From CF-161 sp035263645 (lineage in GTDB: Bacteria > Chloroflexota > Dormibacteria > Dormibacterales > Dormibacteraceae), in the NCBI GenBank assembly GCA_035263645.1, contig DATFRD010000301.1, positions 1 to 9,813 of the forward strand: a DNA stretch of 9,813 nucleotides, in the 5' to 3' direction. The position numbers and the translations under genes were made by a program. The first letter of the stretch is position 1. Each line of letters opens with the position of its first letter. The notes under the pieces were generated by a model, which saw only the letters and a list, made by a program, of their open reading frames with translations, was not told the origin of the DNA and did no database searches. Of the stretch, positions 1 to 7,174 are shown piece by piece.

Positions 1-1543
1 CGGCCGAGTTGGAATACCCCGCGTAATGCGCGGCAGTGGTCGAGCTCGAACCGTCCAGCCAGTCCTGATACTGGATGTACGGGATGTTGCCGCCCTGTCC
101 CCAGTGGATGGCGGTCTGCCATCCGGACGGGTTGGAGGTCAGCGTGGTGTTCCAGTCCGAGTAGCCCTGGGCCGGCTTGGTCGTCACGTTCATGCCCAGG
201 GCCTGGAGCTCCTGCGACATGAGGGCCGCGTTCTCCCAGTAGTCGGAGAAGGGCACCGGGTCGTAGATCGAGAAGCTGATGATCTGGCCGCCCTTGGTCC
301 AGCAGTTGGCCGGGTTGCTGCCATCGCAGTTCCCGCCCGCCTTGTACGTGCCCGCGGCGGAGTCGTAGTGGGAGCTCGCCGGCGGAGTCCAGCCGTCGCT
401 CGTCAGGATGTCGTACACGTCCGAACCGGCCGGCAGCTTCTCGGCCTTGGCCGTCGCGGCGTCGGGAACGCTGCCGTTGGTGGACAGGTCGCCGGTGAGG
501 GTGCCGTCAGTCGGCAGGTAGGCCTTCTGGTTGGGCAGGATGAGGGCGCTGGACGAGCTCGCCGGCTGCTCGTAGCCGGACTCGCCCAGGAGGCCGAGGG
601 CGTTGCGGTTGACGCCGTAGCTGACCGCCTTGCGGACGGCCACGTCCCCGATCCCGGTCGCGCCACCGTTGCCGGGGTTGAGGTTGAACCAGAGGACCAC
701 GGTGTTGCCGGAGGCGAACCAGGCATGGTTCGTCTGCGGATTGAGGTTGACGTAGTTCGCGTAGACGTTGGGGATGTCGTTCCCGGCCCAGTCCAGCTGA
801 CCGCTCACCAGCGCGTCACTGGCCGCGGCGTTCGTGGCGATGGACGGGGTCTCGATCTCGGACTCCGGCGGTGTGCCGCCCCAGTAGTACGGGTTGGGCT
901 TCCACTTGATCAGCGAGCTCGAGTAGCTGTCCAGCATGAACGGGCCGGTTCCGATCGGCTTCGTGATGGTCATGGTCGGGTTCTGCGCGAGCTGGTTCGC
1001 CACCGACGCCTTCAGGATGTAGGTGGTGCCCAGGATCGACCAGAGACCGGTGTACTGCGGCGAGTCGAAGTGCAGGGTCACCGTGTCGCCGGAGACCGAC
1101 GGGTCGGACGTCTGCTGAGGAACGCCCGGGGTGTCGGCCTTGGGGTTCTCCATCGCCTTGAACGTGGCGGCGACGTCGGCCGGACCGAACGACGAGCCGT
1201 CGTTGAACCTGACGCCTGACCTGATCTTGACCTGCAGGTCCTTGCCGCCGTTCTGGAACGTGTACCCCGTGGCCAGCCAGTAGTGCGTGCCCGCGGAGGT
1301 CGGATCGAGCTGGTCGAACTCGACCAGCGGCTCGTTGACCATGCTGCGCGTGCCCATGCTCGATGCCACCGAGTTGGGGTCGTACGGGTTGAAGTCGTCC
1401 GAGAATGTCACCCCGGTGGTCGGCTCCGCGATGAGCGGCCTGCCCCCCTTCGCCACCTGGCCGGAGGACGAGCCGCTGCAGCCCGAGACCGCGACGGCCA
1501 TGGCCGCCACCGTCAGGAGCCCGATCACTGCTCTCCCGTTCAT
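1..1543 (-). CDS. Extracellular solute-binding lipoprotein, family 5 (SBP_bac_5), 3' end missing
   Basis: This is the substrate-capturing lipoprotein of the ABC importer encoded just upstream; it acts outside the membrane, anchored by lipid. It starts at ATG 1543, preceded by AGGGAGGT at 1560-1553. Residues 1-21 are a hydrophobic signal peptide ending in the lipobox VSGC, so Cys22 should be lipidated; a Ser/Gly-rich linker follows. The family-5 signature lies at residues 103-128, with IRSGVRFNDGSSF and then ADVAATF. IGTGPF (197-202) is another conserved family element. Cys406 and Cys414 sit in a Gly/Asn-rich loop and could form a disulfide. The 514 visible residues are most of a normal 550-600 residue protein; the end lies beyond base 1. 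Family-5 proteins bind oligopeptides, nickel, opines or oligosaccharides. The ligand cannot be read from sequence, but LacI control favours a sugar (inference). It is the last visible gene of the operon, 87 bp after ATPase 2. Confidence 0.93.
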   Translation of the reverse strand, partial: MNGRAVIGLLTVAAMAVAVSGCSGSSSGQVAKGGRPLIAEPTTGVTFSDDFNPYDPNSVASSMGTRSMVNEPLVEFDQLDPTSAGTHYWLATGYTFQNGGKDLQVKIRSGVRFNDGSSFGPADVAATFKAMENPKADTPGVPQQTSDPSVSGDTVTLHFDSPQYTGLWSILGTTYILKASVANQLAQNPTMTITKPIGTGPFMLDSYSSSLIKWKPNPYYWGGTPPESEIETPSIATNAAASDALVSGQLDWAGNDIPNVYANYVNLNPQTNHAWFASGNTVVLWFNLNPGNGGATGIGDVAVRKAVSYGVNRNALGLLGESGYEQPASSSSALILPNQKAYLPTDGTLTGDLSTNGSVPDAATAKAEKLPAGSDVYDILTSDGWTPPASSHYDSAAGTYKAGGNCDGSNPANCWTKGGQIISFSIYDPVPFSDYWENAALMSQELQALGMNVTTKPAQGYSDWNTTLTSNPSGWQTAIHWGQGGNIPYIQYQDWLDGSSSTTAAHYAGYSNSA

Positions 1544-1563
1544 AGATGTCTCACCTCCCTGAC

Positions 1564-1587
1564 GCACGGCCTGCCGTCTGGCCGTGC
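1564..1587 (-). promoter_or_regulatory. GC-rich stem-loop just upstream of the binding-protein ribosome-binding site
   Basis: GCACGGCC (1564-1571) and GGCCGTGC (1580-1587) form a perfect 8-bp inverted repeat with an 8-base loop. It is in the 87-bp gap between ATPase 2 and the binding-protein gene. On the minus-strand transcript it ends 3 bases before the Shine-Dalgarno sequence. No U-tract follows, so it does not look like an intrinsic terminator. Hairpins between transporter genes are known to block 3'-to-5' decay or mark processing sites, raising the amount of binding protein relative to membrane parts. That role here is inference. Confidence 0.5.
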
Positions 1588-1630
1588 ACTGACGGAACCG
1601 GAATCGACGCAAGGCCAGGGCCCATACTCA

Positions 1631-2686
1631 TCACCTCTCCTCTGATCGCTGGTCGGACGACGTGGTCACCGCTCGGTCACCGGGCGCGACGTGGAGCCAG
1701 CAGGCGGCGGAGTGGCCCGGCGAGACGGCGACGGGCGGCGGCGCCTGGCGGCTGCAGATCTCCATGGCGTGCGGACAGCGGGGGTGGAACCGGCAGCCGC
1801 TGGGAGGCGCGGCCAGGCTCGGGGGCGCGCCCCGGCCGGCGAGGGCCGGCGTCTCCGCCCGGTCGGGGTCGGGCGCGGCGGAGAGCAGCAGCTGGGTGTA
1901 CGGGTGCGCCGGGGCGTCGGTCAGGCTGACGCTCGGGGCGACCTCCACCAGCTGCCCGGCATACATGACGACGATGGTGTCGGCCAGGTAGCGGGCCGAG
2001 GCGATGTCGTGGGTGACGTAGAGGATGGCCAGCCGCTCCCGGTCGCGCAGGTCGGCGAGCAGGTTGAGCACGCCCAGCCGGAGCGAGACGTCGAGCATGG
2101 ACACCGGCTCGTCGGCGAGCAGCACCCTCGGGCGGACCGCCAGCGCCCTGGCGATGGCCACCCGCTGCCGCTGGCCGCCGGAGAGCTCGTGCGGGAACTT
2201 GCCGGTGAAGCTGTCGGGCGGCTCCAGCGCCACCCTGCGCAGCAGCTCCGCCACCGCCCCGTCGACGTCGCCGTCGGCGACGTGGTGGATCCTCAGCGGT
2301 CGGACCAGGTGATGACGGACCCGGTGCACCGGGTTCAGCGATGCGAACGGGTCCTGGAACACCATCTGAACCTGGGCCGCGTACTCCCGCGGCCGCCCGG
2401 GGGGCGCCGGCCGGCCGTCGAGCAGCACCTGGCCACCGTCCGGCGCGACGATTTTCGCCAGCAGGCGGGCGACGGTCGTCTTCCCGGCCCCGCTCTCCCC
2501 GACCACGGCCGTGACCTGGCCCGCGGCCAGGCTCACGGAGACCCCCTCCACGGCGTGGAGCCGCCTTCGACGGGCCAGCAGCCCGCGGCCCTGCTTCACC
2601 CAGAAGTCCTTGGTCAGGTCGCGTCCCTCCAGCACCGGGGGGGCGAGGGCTCCGGTGATCGGGGTCGCGGCGGCCGCGGTCGTCAC
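1631..2686 (-). CDS. ABC importer ATPase 2 (OppF/DppF-like)
   Basis: This cytoplasmic ATPase pairs with the ATPase half of the upstream fusion protein to drive import. The protein is 351 residues, normal for OppF/DppF. It has Walker A GESGAGKTT (63-71), Q-loop Gln111 in VFQDPFASLNP, signature LSGGQRQR (168-175), Walker B LLADEP with catalytic Glu193, and the H-loop His in YVTHD (223-227), so it looks fully active. The C-terminal oligo_HPY region includes HPYTQLLLSA and four cysteines (298, 304, 311, 329) in the pattern that holds a [4Fe-4S] cluster in some DppD/OppD proteins. The start is GTG 2686, overlapping the previous stop by four bases (GTGA), which implies translational coupling. The frame stays open further upstream, but that stretch lies inside the previous gene and has no ABC homology. 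Confidence 0.94.
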   Translation of the reverse strand: MTTAAAATPITGALAPPVLEGRDLTKDFWVKQGRGLLARRRRLHAVEGVSVSLAAGQVTAVVGESGAGKTTVARLLAKIVAPDGGQVLLDGRPAPPGRPREYAAQVQMVFQDPFASLNPVHRVRHHLVRPLRIHHVADGDVDGAVAELLRRVALEPPDSFTGKFPHELSGGQRQRVAIARALAVRPRVLLADEPVSMLDVSLRLGVLNLLADLRDRERLAILYVTHDIASARYLADTIVVMYAGQLVEVAPSVSLTDAPAHPYTQLLLSAAPDPDRAETPALAGRGAPPSLAAPPSGCRFHPRCPHAMEICSRQAPPPVAVSPGHSAACWLHVAPGDRAVTTSSDQRSEER

Positions 2687-4890
2687 GGCTGACCACCGCG
2701 GGCGCGCGCCGACCCGGGCCGGCCGCCGCTCGAGCCGGGGTCGGGTCGCGCCAGCTCGGCGGGGACGGTCACTACGCCGTCGTGCAGCCAGCAGGCGACC
2801 TCGCGGCTCGATCCGTCGACGGCCGTCAGCCTCGGCACCGCCTGCCGGCAGCGCTCCATCGCCCAGGGACAGCGCGGATGGAAGGCGCAGCCCGCCGGCA
2901 GGAACCGCAGGTCGGGCGGCGACCCGGGGATCCCGTCCAGCGGCGCTCGCGGCCCGTGCATCGGCGGGAAGCAGTGGAGCAGGCCGTGGGTGTACGGCAG
3001 CCGCGGCGCATGGAACAGCGAGGCGGCGGGCGCGCGCTCCATCAGCCGGCCCGCGTACATCACGGCGATCTCGTCGGCGAGCTCGACCAGCAGGGAGAGG
3101 TCGTGGGTGATGAAGAGCGCCGCGAACCCCAGCCGCTCGCGCAGCCCCATCAGCTCTTCCAGGATCTCGCGCTGGGTCACCGTGTCGAGCGCGGTCGTGG
3201 GCTCGTCCAGGATCATGACCTGGGGCTCGAGGGCGAGCGCCATGGCGATCATCGCTCGCTGCCGCATGCCGCCGGACAGCTCGTGCGGATAGCTGCGCAG
3301 CCGGTCCGCGTTCATCCCGACCATGTCCAGCAGCTCCCCGGCCCGCTCCCACCGCGCCGGCCCGGCGAGGTGCGGACGGTGCACCCGGAGCAGGTCGTCG
3401 AACTGGGCGCCGATGGTGATGACGGGATTCAGCGAGTTCAGGGCGCTCTGCAGGACGACGGCGATCTCGGACCACCGGAGCGTGCGCAGCTCGTCCGCGT
3501 CCGCAGCGAGCAGGTCGATGGTCCCGCTGGGCCCGTCGCCGCCGGTGGGCCTGGAGTGGAACAGCACCTCCCCGGCGGTGATCACGCCGGGGGCGCGGAG
3601 CAGGCGGATGGCTGCCAGCGCCAGGGTGGTCTTGCCGCTGCCGCTCTCGCCGGCGAGACCCAGCACCTGGCCACGGCGCAGCACGAGGTCGCAGTCCACG
3701 ACCGCGTGGACGGCCTCGCTGGCGTAGCCGTAGTCCACGCAGAGCCCCCGGATCTCCAGGACCGGCTCAGCCGCTCCATTCGGGCTCGGCGCCGGGGCGG
3801 CGGCCCCGGGCCGGTGCTGCGCCACCTGCGTGATGCCGAGCGCGGCACGTCCGCCGAGGCCGGCCCTGCCGGCGCCGCGGCGGGACAGGCCGGCCGCGCG
3901 CAGCCTGGGGTTGATGAACTCGTCGATTCCGAAGTTGAGGAGCGCGAGACCGGTCCCGAGCAGGGCGATGCACAGGCCGGGGGGCGCCCACCACCACCAC
4001 CATCCCCCCCGCACGGCGTTGTTGGCGAATCCCTCGCGCAGCATCTCACCCCAGTTCCAGAGCCCGGGCGGGAACGAGGTGGGCGAGCCGGCCAGGCCCA
4101 GGAAGGCGATGGCCACGTAGGCCCCGATGGCGTAGAGCGTGGTGAACAGGAACGAGGCGGCGACGATCGGGACGAGGTTGGGCAGGACCTCGGCGAGGAT
4201 GATGCGGACGCGTCCCTCCCCGGAGACCCTGGCCGCCTCGACGAAGTCCCGGTTGCGCACCGACAGGGTCTGGGCGCGCAGCACGCGCGCGGTGTAGGCC
4301 CAGGCCGTGACGGCGATGATCACGGCGACCAGGAGGATGCTCGAGCCGGCAGACGGCACGTAGCTGGCGAGCACGATGAGGAGGGGGAGCCCGGGGATGG
4401 CGAGGAACACGTTGGCCAGGAGCGACAGCCCCTCGTCCGGGCCGCCGCCAAGGTAGCCGGCGGCCACCCCGACGAGCACGGAGAGGATCGTGGCGATCAC
4501 GGCGGCGAGCAGGCCGACGAACAGGGTGGCCTCGGTGGCGGCGAGCAGCTGGGACCACACGTCCTGGGCGAAGACGGTGGTGCCGAGCCAGTGGGCGGCC
4601 GAGGGCGGCAGAGGGAGCGGGTAGTAGCTCGCCGGTACGCCGGTTCCGGACCCCGTGCCCTCGACCAGGACGTGACGCACCCAGTGCTGCTCGTCGGTGG
4701 CGTTGGGCGAATACGGAGCCAGCCACCGGCCCAGCAGGGCGACCAGCGTGAACACCCCGACGATCGCGAGCCCGGCGACCACCTTGGGGGAGCGTGGCAG
4801 GTGCATGCCGCGCGCGCGCCGGAGCACGGGCTCGGCGGCAGGTCCGGCGAGGGGCGTGATCCGGGCGAGGGGGGTGCGGTCGACGCTCAC
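2683..4890 (-). CDS. Fused ABC importer permease 2 and ATPase 1 (DppC-DppD type)
   Basis: One 735-residue frame carries both a membrane permease and an ATPase. Residues 1 to about 333 are a DppC-like permease: an N-terminal helix near 36-55, a periplasmic loop, a core of about five helices, and the EAA-like coupling loop EAARVSGEGRVRI (218-230). Five tryptophans (297-301) precede PPG, and INPRLR (326-331) closes the domain. An Ala/Gly/Pro/Arg-rich linker spans about 335-373. The ATPase (about 376-705) has Walker A GESGSGKTT (414-422), Gln481, signature LSGGMRQR (538-545), Walker B LDEPTTALD (561-569), H-loop His596 and a C-terminal Cys set at 668, 674, 681 and 700. GTG 4890 overlaps the previous stop (GTGA), with GAGG eight bases upstream. 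No stop separates the halves. A GTG at 3825 could restart the ATPase but has no good ribosome site. Such fusions are known in actinobacteria. Confidence 0.92.
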   Translation of the reverse strand: MSVDRTPLARITPLAGPAAEPVLRRARGMHLPRSPKVVAGLAIVGVFTLVALLGRWLAPYSPNATDEQHWVRHVLVEGTGSGTGVPASYYPLPLPPSAAHWLGTTVFAQDVWSQLLAATEATLFVGLLAAVIATILSVLVGVAAGYLGGGPDEGLSLLANVFLAIPGLPLLIVLASYVPSAGSSILLVAVIIAVTAWAYTARVLRAQTLSVRNRDFVEAARVSGEGRVRIILAEVLPNLVPIVAASFLFTTLYAIGAYVAIAFLGLAGSPTSFPPGLWNWGEMLREGFANNAVRGGWWWWWAPPGLCIALLGTGLALLNFGIDEFINPRLRAAGLSRRGAGRAGLGGRAALGITQVAQHRPGAAAPAPSPNGAAEPVLEIRGLCVDYGYASEAVHAVVDCDLVLRRGQVLGLAGESGSGKTTLALAAIRLLRAPGVITAGEVLFHSRPTGGDGPSGTIDLLAADADELRTLRWSEIAVVLQSALNSLNPVITIGAQFDDLLRVHRPHLAGPARWERAGELLDMVGMNADRLRSYPHELSGGMRQRAMIAMALALEPQVMILDEPTTALDTVTQREILEELMGLRERLGFAALFITHDLSLLVELADEIAVMYAGRLMERAPAASLFHAPRLPYTHGLLHCFPPMHGPRAPLDGIPGSPPDLRFLPAGCAFHPRCPWAMERCRQAVPRLTAVDGSSREVACWLHDGVVTVPAELARPDPGSSGGRPGSARARGGQP

Positions 4891-5879
4891 GCCATCTGCC
4901 TCGCTCTGGGGTCGATCAGCACGTAGACCACGTCCGCAAGGAGGTTCGCGGCCAGGACCACCAGGGTGATGACCACGAAGATCCCCTGCACCAGCGCGTA
5001 GTCGAGCTTGCCCAGGGCGTCGTAGAGGTGATAGCCGATGCCGGGGTAGTTGAAGACGATCTCCACCAGGATCTGGCCGGCGACCACCAGGCTGAGCGCG
5101 ATCGTGAAGTTGGAGACCACGGGCAGGAGCGCGTTGCGCGCCGCGTACCAGACCACCCGCCGCGTGGGCAGACCCTTGGCCCTGGCCACCAGGACGAAGT
5201 CCTCGTCCATGGTCGTGACCATCTGGTTGCGCATGGCCAGGACGAAGCCGGCCATCGACGCCAGCACGACGGTTGCCGCGGGCAGGATCGCGTGGCTGAC
5301 GATGCTGCCGAGGTACGGCCAGTTCAGGCCCGGGGTGACCGTGTAGATGTCGTACCCGAAGAGGCTCGGGAACCACCTGAGCATCGTTCCGGTCTCCCCG
5401 AAGATCAGGACCAGCACCAGGGCCAGGAAGAAGTAGGGGATCGCCTGGAAGAACGTGGCCGCCGGCATCAGCCACTCGATCCAGGAGCCGCGGCGCCAGG
5501 CAATCAGGGCGCCGAGGAGGGTGCCGACGACGAAGCTGATGACCGTCGCCACCCCGAGGAGGCCGAGCGTCCACGGCAGGTAGGAGAAGATCAGGCTGGC
5601 TACCGGGGCGTTCTCCGACCACGAGTGGCCGAGGTCGCCGTGGAGCAGGTTGCCCCAGTACTGGAGGTACTGGGCCCACAGGCTCGTGTGGACGTCGAAG
5701 CCGAGCTGCTGCTCGATCGCCCTCACGCACTGGGCGTTGCAGGCCCCCGACTGCGAGGCCCTGGCGACGGCGCCGGCGACCGGGTTGCCGGGCACCACCC
5801 GCGGGAGGAGGAAGCTGACGGTGAGCGCCACCCAGGCGGCGAGGAGGTAGACGCCGAGCCTGCGGAGGAGGGCCCGCAT
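4887..5879 (-). CDS. ABC importer permease 1 (DppB/OppB-like)
   Basis: This is an inner-membrane subunit that forms the translocation channel with the permease half of the fusion protein. The protein is 330 residues, normal for DppB. It has an N-terminal helix near 9-27 and then a periplasmic segment with Cys47 and Cys51. About five more helices lie near 99-123, 137-160, 195-217, 250-275 and 297-320. The cytoplasmic coupling loop is VARAKGLPTRRVVWYAARNA (231-250). The family element VEIVFNYPGIGY (272-283) is followed by LIDPRAR near the end. ATG 5879 is three bases after the lacI stop, and its ribosome site GGAGGGGAG (5894-5886) lies within the end of lacI. This ties its expression to the regulator. 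The binding-protein-dependent permease fold is clear; the substrate is not. Confidence 0.95.
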   Translation of the reverse strand: MRALLRRLGVYLLAAWVALTVSFLLPRVVPGNPVAGAVARASQSGACNAQCVRAIEQQLGFDVHTSLWAQYLQYWGNLLHGDLGHSWSENAPVASLIFSYLPWTLGLLGVATVISFVVGTLLGALIAWRRGSWIEWLMPAATFFQAIPYFFLALVLVLIFGETGTMLRWFPSLFGYDIYTVTPGLNWPYLGSIVSHAILPAATVVLASMAGFVLAMRNQMVTTMDEDFVLVARAKGLPTRRVVWYAARNALLPVVSNFTIALSLVVAGQILVEIVFNYPGIGYHLYDALGKLDYALVQGIFVVITLVVLAANLLADVVYVLIDPRARQMA

Positions 5880-5882
5880 CTG

Positions 5883-6983
5883 CTACTCCCCTCCGCCCGC
5901 GCCGGCCGGCGAGCCCGGCCGCGGCCCTGCCTGGTTGGTGCAGCCGCAGCTCTCGCGGACCACGAGCTCGACGGGGAGGACGAGGTAGGGTGCGCCGCCG
6001 GCCTCGCTGATGCGCGCGTAGAGGACGTCGAACGCCGTCGCGCCCAGCTGCTGGATCGGCTGGCGGACTGTGGTCAGGGGTGGATGCAGGTGGCGCGCAA
6101 CGGGAACGTCGTCGAAGCCCGTGACGGCGACGTCGCCGGGCACCCGGATCCCCCGCTGCGAGAGGGCGTGCATCGCCCCCAGGGCGGTCTGGTCGTTCGC
6201 GCACACGATGGCCCGCGGCAGGCGTCCGCCGCCGTCCAGGAGCGACGCGACCACCTGCGCGCCGCCCGAGGCGCTGTAGTTGCCCCGCCACGCGGGCCCG
6301 GCCTGGGTCCGGGCGCCGGCGGCGGCGGCCTCGCGCTCGAACGCCCGGGCCCGCGCCTGGTTGTCGGGGCTGTCGGCGTAGCCCGAGAGGTAGGCGAGGC
6401 TGCGATACCCGTGGTCGATCGCGAGGTGGCGGACCAGCGCGCGGATCCCGGACTCGTTGTCGCAGCGGACGTTCATCGACGAGGGGGTCGGGCTTCCCGC
6501 CAGCGTCACGACCGGCACCATGCTGGCCAGGCGGCCGATGCCGGCTGCGGAGAGCATCCGGTCGTGGAGGATGAGCCCGTCCGCCTTGCCGGCGATCGCG
6601 GCGATCCGCGCCGGCGCGTTCTCGTCGTGGACGCCGACGGAGGCGATCAGCACGTCGAAGCCGCGACGCTGTGCCGCCACCTCGATGCCCCGGTTGATGA
6701 CGTCGATGAAGAGGAGGCTCTCGTCCTCGTCCTCGAACGGCGTCTCGCCACCGCGCCGGAAGACGACGCCGACGACCTCTTTGAGCCCGTTGGAGAGCGC
6801 TCGAGCGGCGCCGTCGGGCACGAAGCTGAGCTCGCGCACGGCGCGCATCACCCGCTCGCGGGTGTCGGGGCGGGGGCTGCCCTGGCCGTTGAGGACGCGC
6901 GACACCGACGCGATGGAGACCCCCGCCAGCCTGGCGACGTCGTAGATCGTCAGGGTCCCCTTGGGCCGCCTCGGCTCCGACAT
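5883..6983 (-). CDS. LacI/GalR-family transcriptional repressor
   Basis: This DNA-binding repressor is the first gene of the importer operon. The protein is 366 residues from ATG 6983. The helix-turn-helix covers residues 11-33 (LTIYDVARLAGVSIASVSRV then LNG). The hinge ends in AARAL, whose Leu63 matches the leucine that LacI/PurR proteins insert at the central CpG of the operator. The effector domain (about 70-345) is periplasmic-binding-protein-like, with CANDQTALG (261-269), GFDDVPVA (289-296) and VVRESCGC (341-348). A Gly/Pro/Ala-rich tail follows. I prefer ATG 6983 to ATG 6998 because GGAG lies five bases upstream. A tandem LacI-type operator 32 bp upstream implies autoregulation together with the transporter. 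Members of this family usually respond to sugars or sugar phosphates; the inducer here is unknown. Confidence 0.95.
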   Translation of the reverse strand: MSEPRRPKGTLTIYDVARLAGVSIASVSRVLNGQGSPRPDTRERVMRAVRELSFVPDGAARALSNGLKEVVGVVFRRGGETPFEDEDESLLFIDVINRGIEVAAQRRGFDVLIASVGVHDENAPARIAAIAGKADGLILHDRMLSAAGIGRLASMVPVVTLAGSPTPSSMNVRCDNESGIRALVRHLAIDHGYRSLAYLSGYADSPDNQARARAFEREAAAAGARTQAGPAWRGNYSASGGAQVVASLLDGGGRLPRAIVCANDQTALGAMHALSQRGIRVPGDVAVTGFDDVPVARHLHPPLTTVRQPIQQLGATAFDVLYARISEAGGAPYLVLPVELVVRESCGCTNQAGPRPGSPAGAGGGE

Positions 6984-6992
6984 CCTCTCTCC
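6984..6992 (-). promoter_or_regulatory. Ribosome-binding site of the lacI-type gene
   Basis: On the minus strand this reads GGAGAGAGG directly before ATG 6983, with the GGAG core five bases from the start. The alternative ATG at 6998 has only GC-rich sequence without a purine Shine-Dalgarno at a suitable distance. This is why the shorter start was chosen. Confidence 0.6.
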
Positions 6993-7014
6993 GGCCATCC
7001 GACCCCCGAGCGCC

Positions 7015-7042
7015 GGTAACCGCTTACCGGTAAGCGCTTACA
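7015..7042. promoter_or_regulatory. Tandem LacI-type operator (two adjacent 14-bp boxes)
   Basis: Box 1 (7015-7028) is GGTAACCGCTTACC and box 2 (7029-7042) is GGTAAGCGCTTACA. They abut without a gap and differ at two positions. Box 2 contains the perfect 12-bp palindrome GTAAGCGCTTAC and box 1 deviates by one pair. Both have the central CG and the AAnCGnTT core typical of LacI/GalR/PurR/CcpA operators. A further perfect 16-bp palindrome, CGCTTACCGGTAAGCG (7021-7036), arises across the junction. The pair is an AT-containing island in very GC-rich DNA, 32 bp upstream of the lacI start and 159 bp upstream of the hydrolase start. It is the obvious target of the adjacent repressor. Confidence 0.85.
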
Positions 7043-7072
7043 GGGTCCGGGCGAGCTTAGCACAGGGCCTGG

Positions 7073-7174
7073 GGCCGCGCAAGGGGGAAGAGGAGCGGGC
7101 GATGCTGGAGCACCTCCGCCTGGCCGCCGGTCACCTCTTCCCGGGGGCGTCGGGACGGTCGCGCTTGCGCGGCC
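7073..7174 (+). other. Structured leader candidate with nested inverted repeats
   Basis: GGCCGCGCAAG (7073-7083) is perfectly complementary to CTTGCGCGGCC (7164-7174). One base inward, GGGAAGAGG (7085-7093) is perfectly complementary to CCTCTTCCC (7134-7142). Inside that, GGAG/CTCC (7107-7117) can form a small hairpin. In a rightward transcript these stack into one long imperfect stem covering most of the space between the operator and the hydrolase. The inner stem includes part of the AGGAG (7091-7095) that precedes ATG 7102. The pairing is seen directly; a regulatory role is inference, and GC-rich DNA produces such repeats by chance fairly often. Confidence 0.35.

Noticed and set aside
26..1219. 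Long plus-strand open frame opposite the binding-protein gene
   Set aside because: Its product is Arg/Gly/Val-rich low-complexity sequence without a recognisable domain. The opposite strand encodes a clear lipoprotein with signal peptide and family-5 motifs. High GC keeps antisense frames open.
2687..3475. Upstream extension of ATPase 2 (a 614-residue form)
   Set aside because: The extension lies wholly inside the previous gene, is Arg/Ala/Pro-rich and has no homology. GTG 2686 in a GTGA overlap gives the normal family length.
3988..4002. Trinucleotide repeat, five CCA units (five TGG on the minus strand)
   Set aside because: It encodes the five tryptophans before PPG in permease 2. Trp-rich runs at this place are common in this permease branch, so it is coding sequence rather than an unstable repeat of special interest.
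2782..4926. 714-residue plus-strand frame across the permease-ATPase fusion
   Set aside because: The composition (Glu/Gly/Asp/Gln/Arg-rich) is typical of the antisense of GC-rich coding DNA, and the minus strand carries intact Walker and signature motifs.
5028..7019. 663-residue plus-strand frame across permease 1 and lacI
   Set aside because: It is an antisense shadow: it spans two real genes and the operator side, has no domain, and both minus-strand genes are well supported.
7037..7063. Rightward promoter candidate overlapping operator box 2 (CTTACA, then TAGCAC)
   Set aside because: The spacing is only 15 bases and both elements are poor matches. A promoter for the hydrolase is expected here but cannot be placed.
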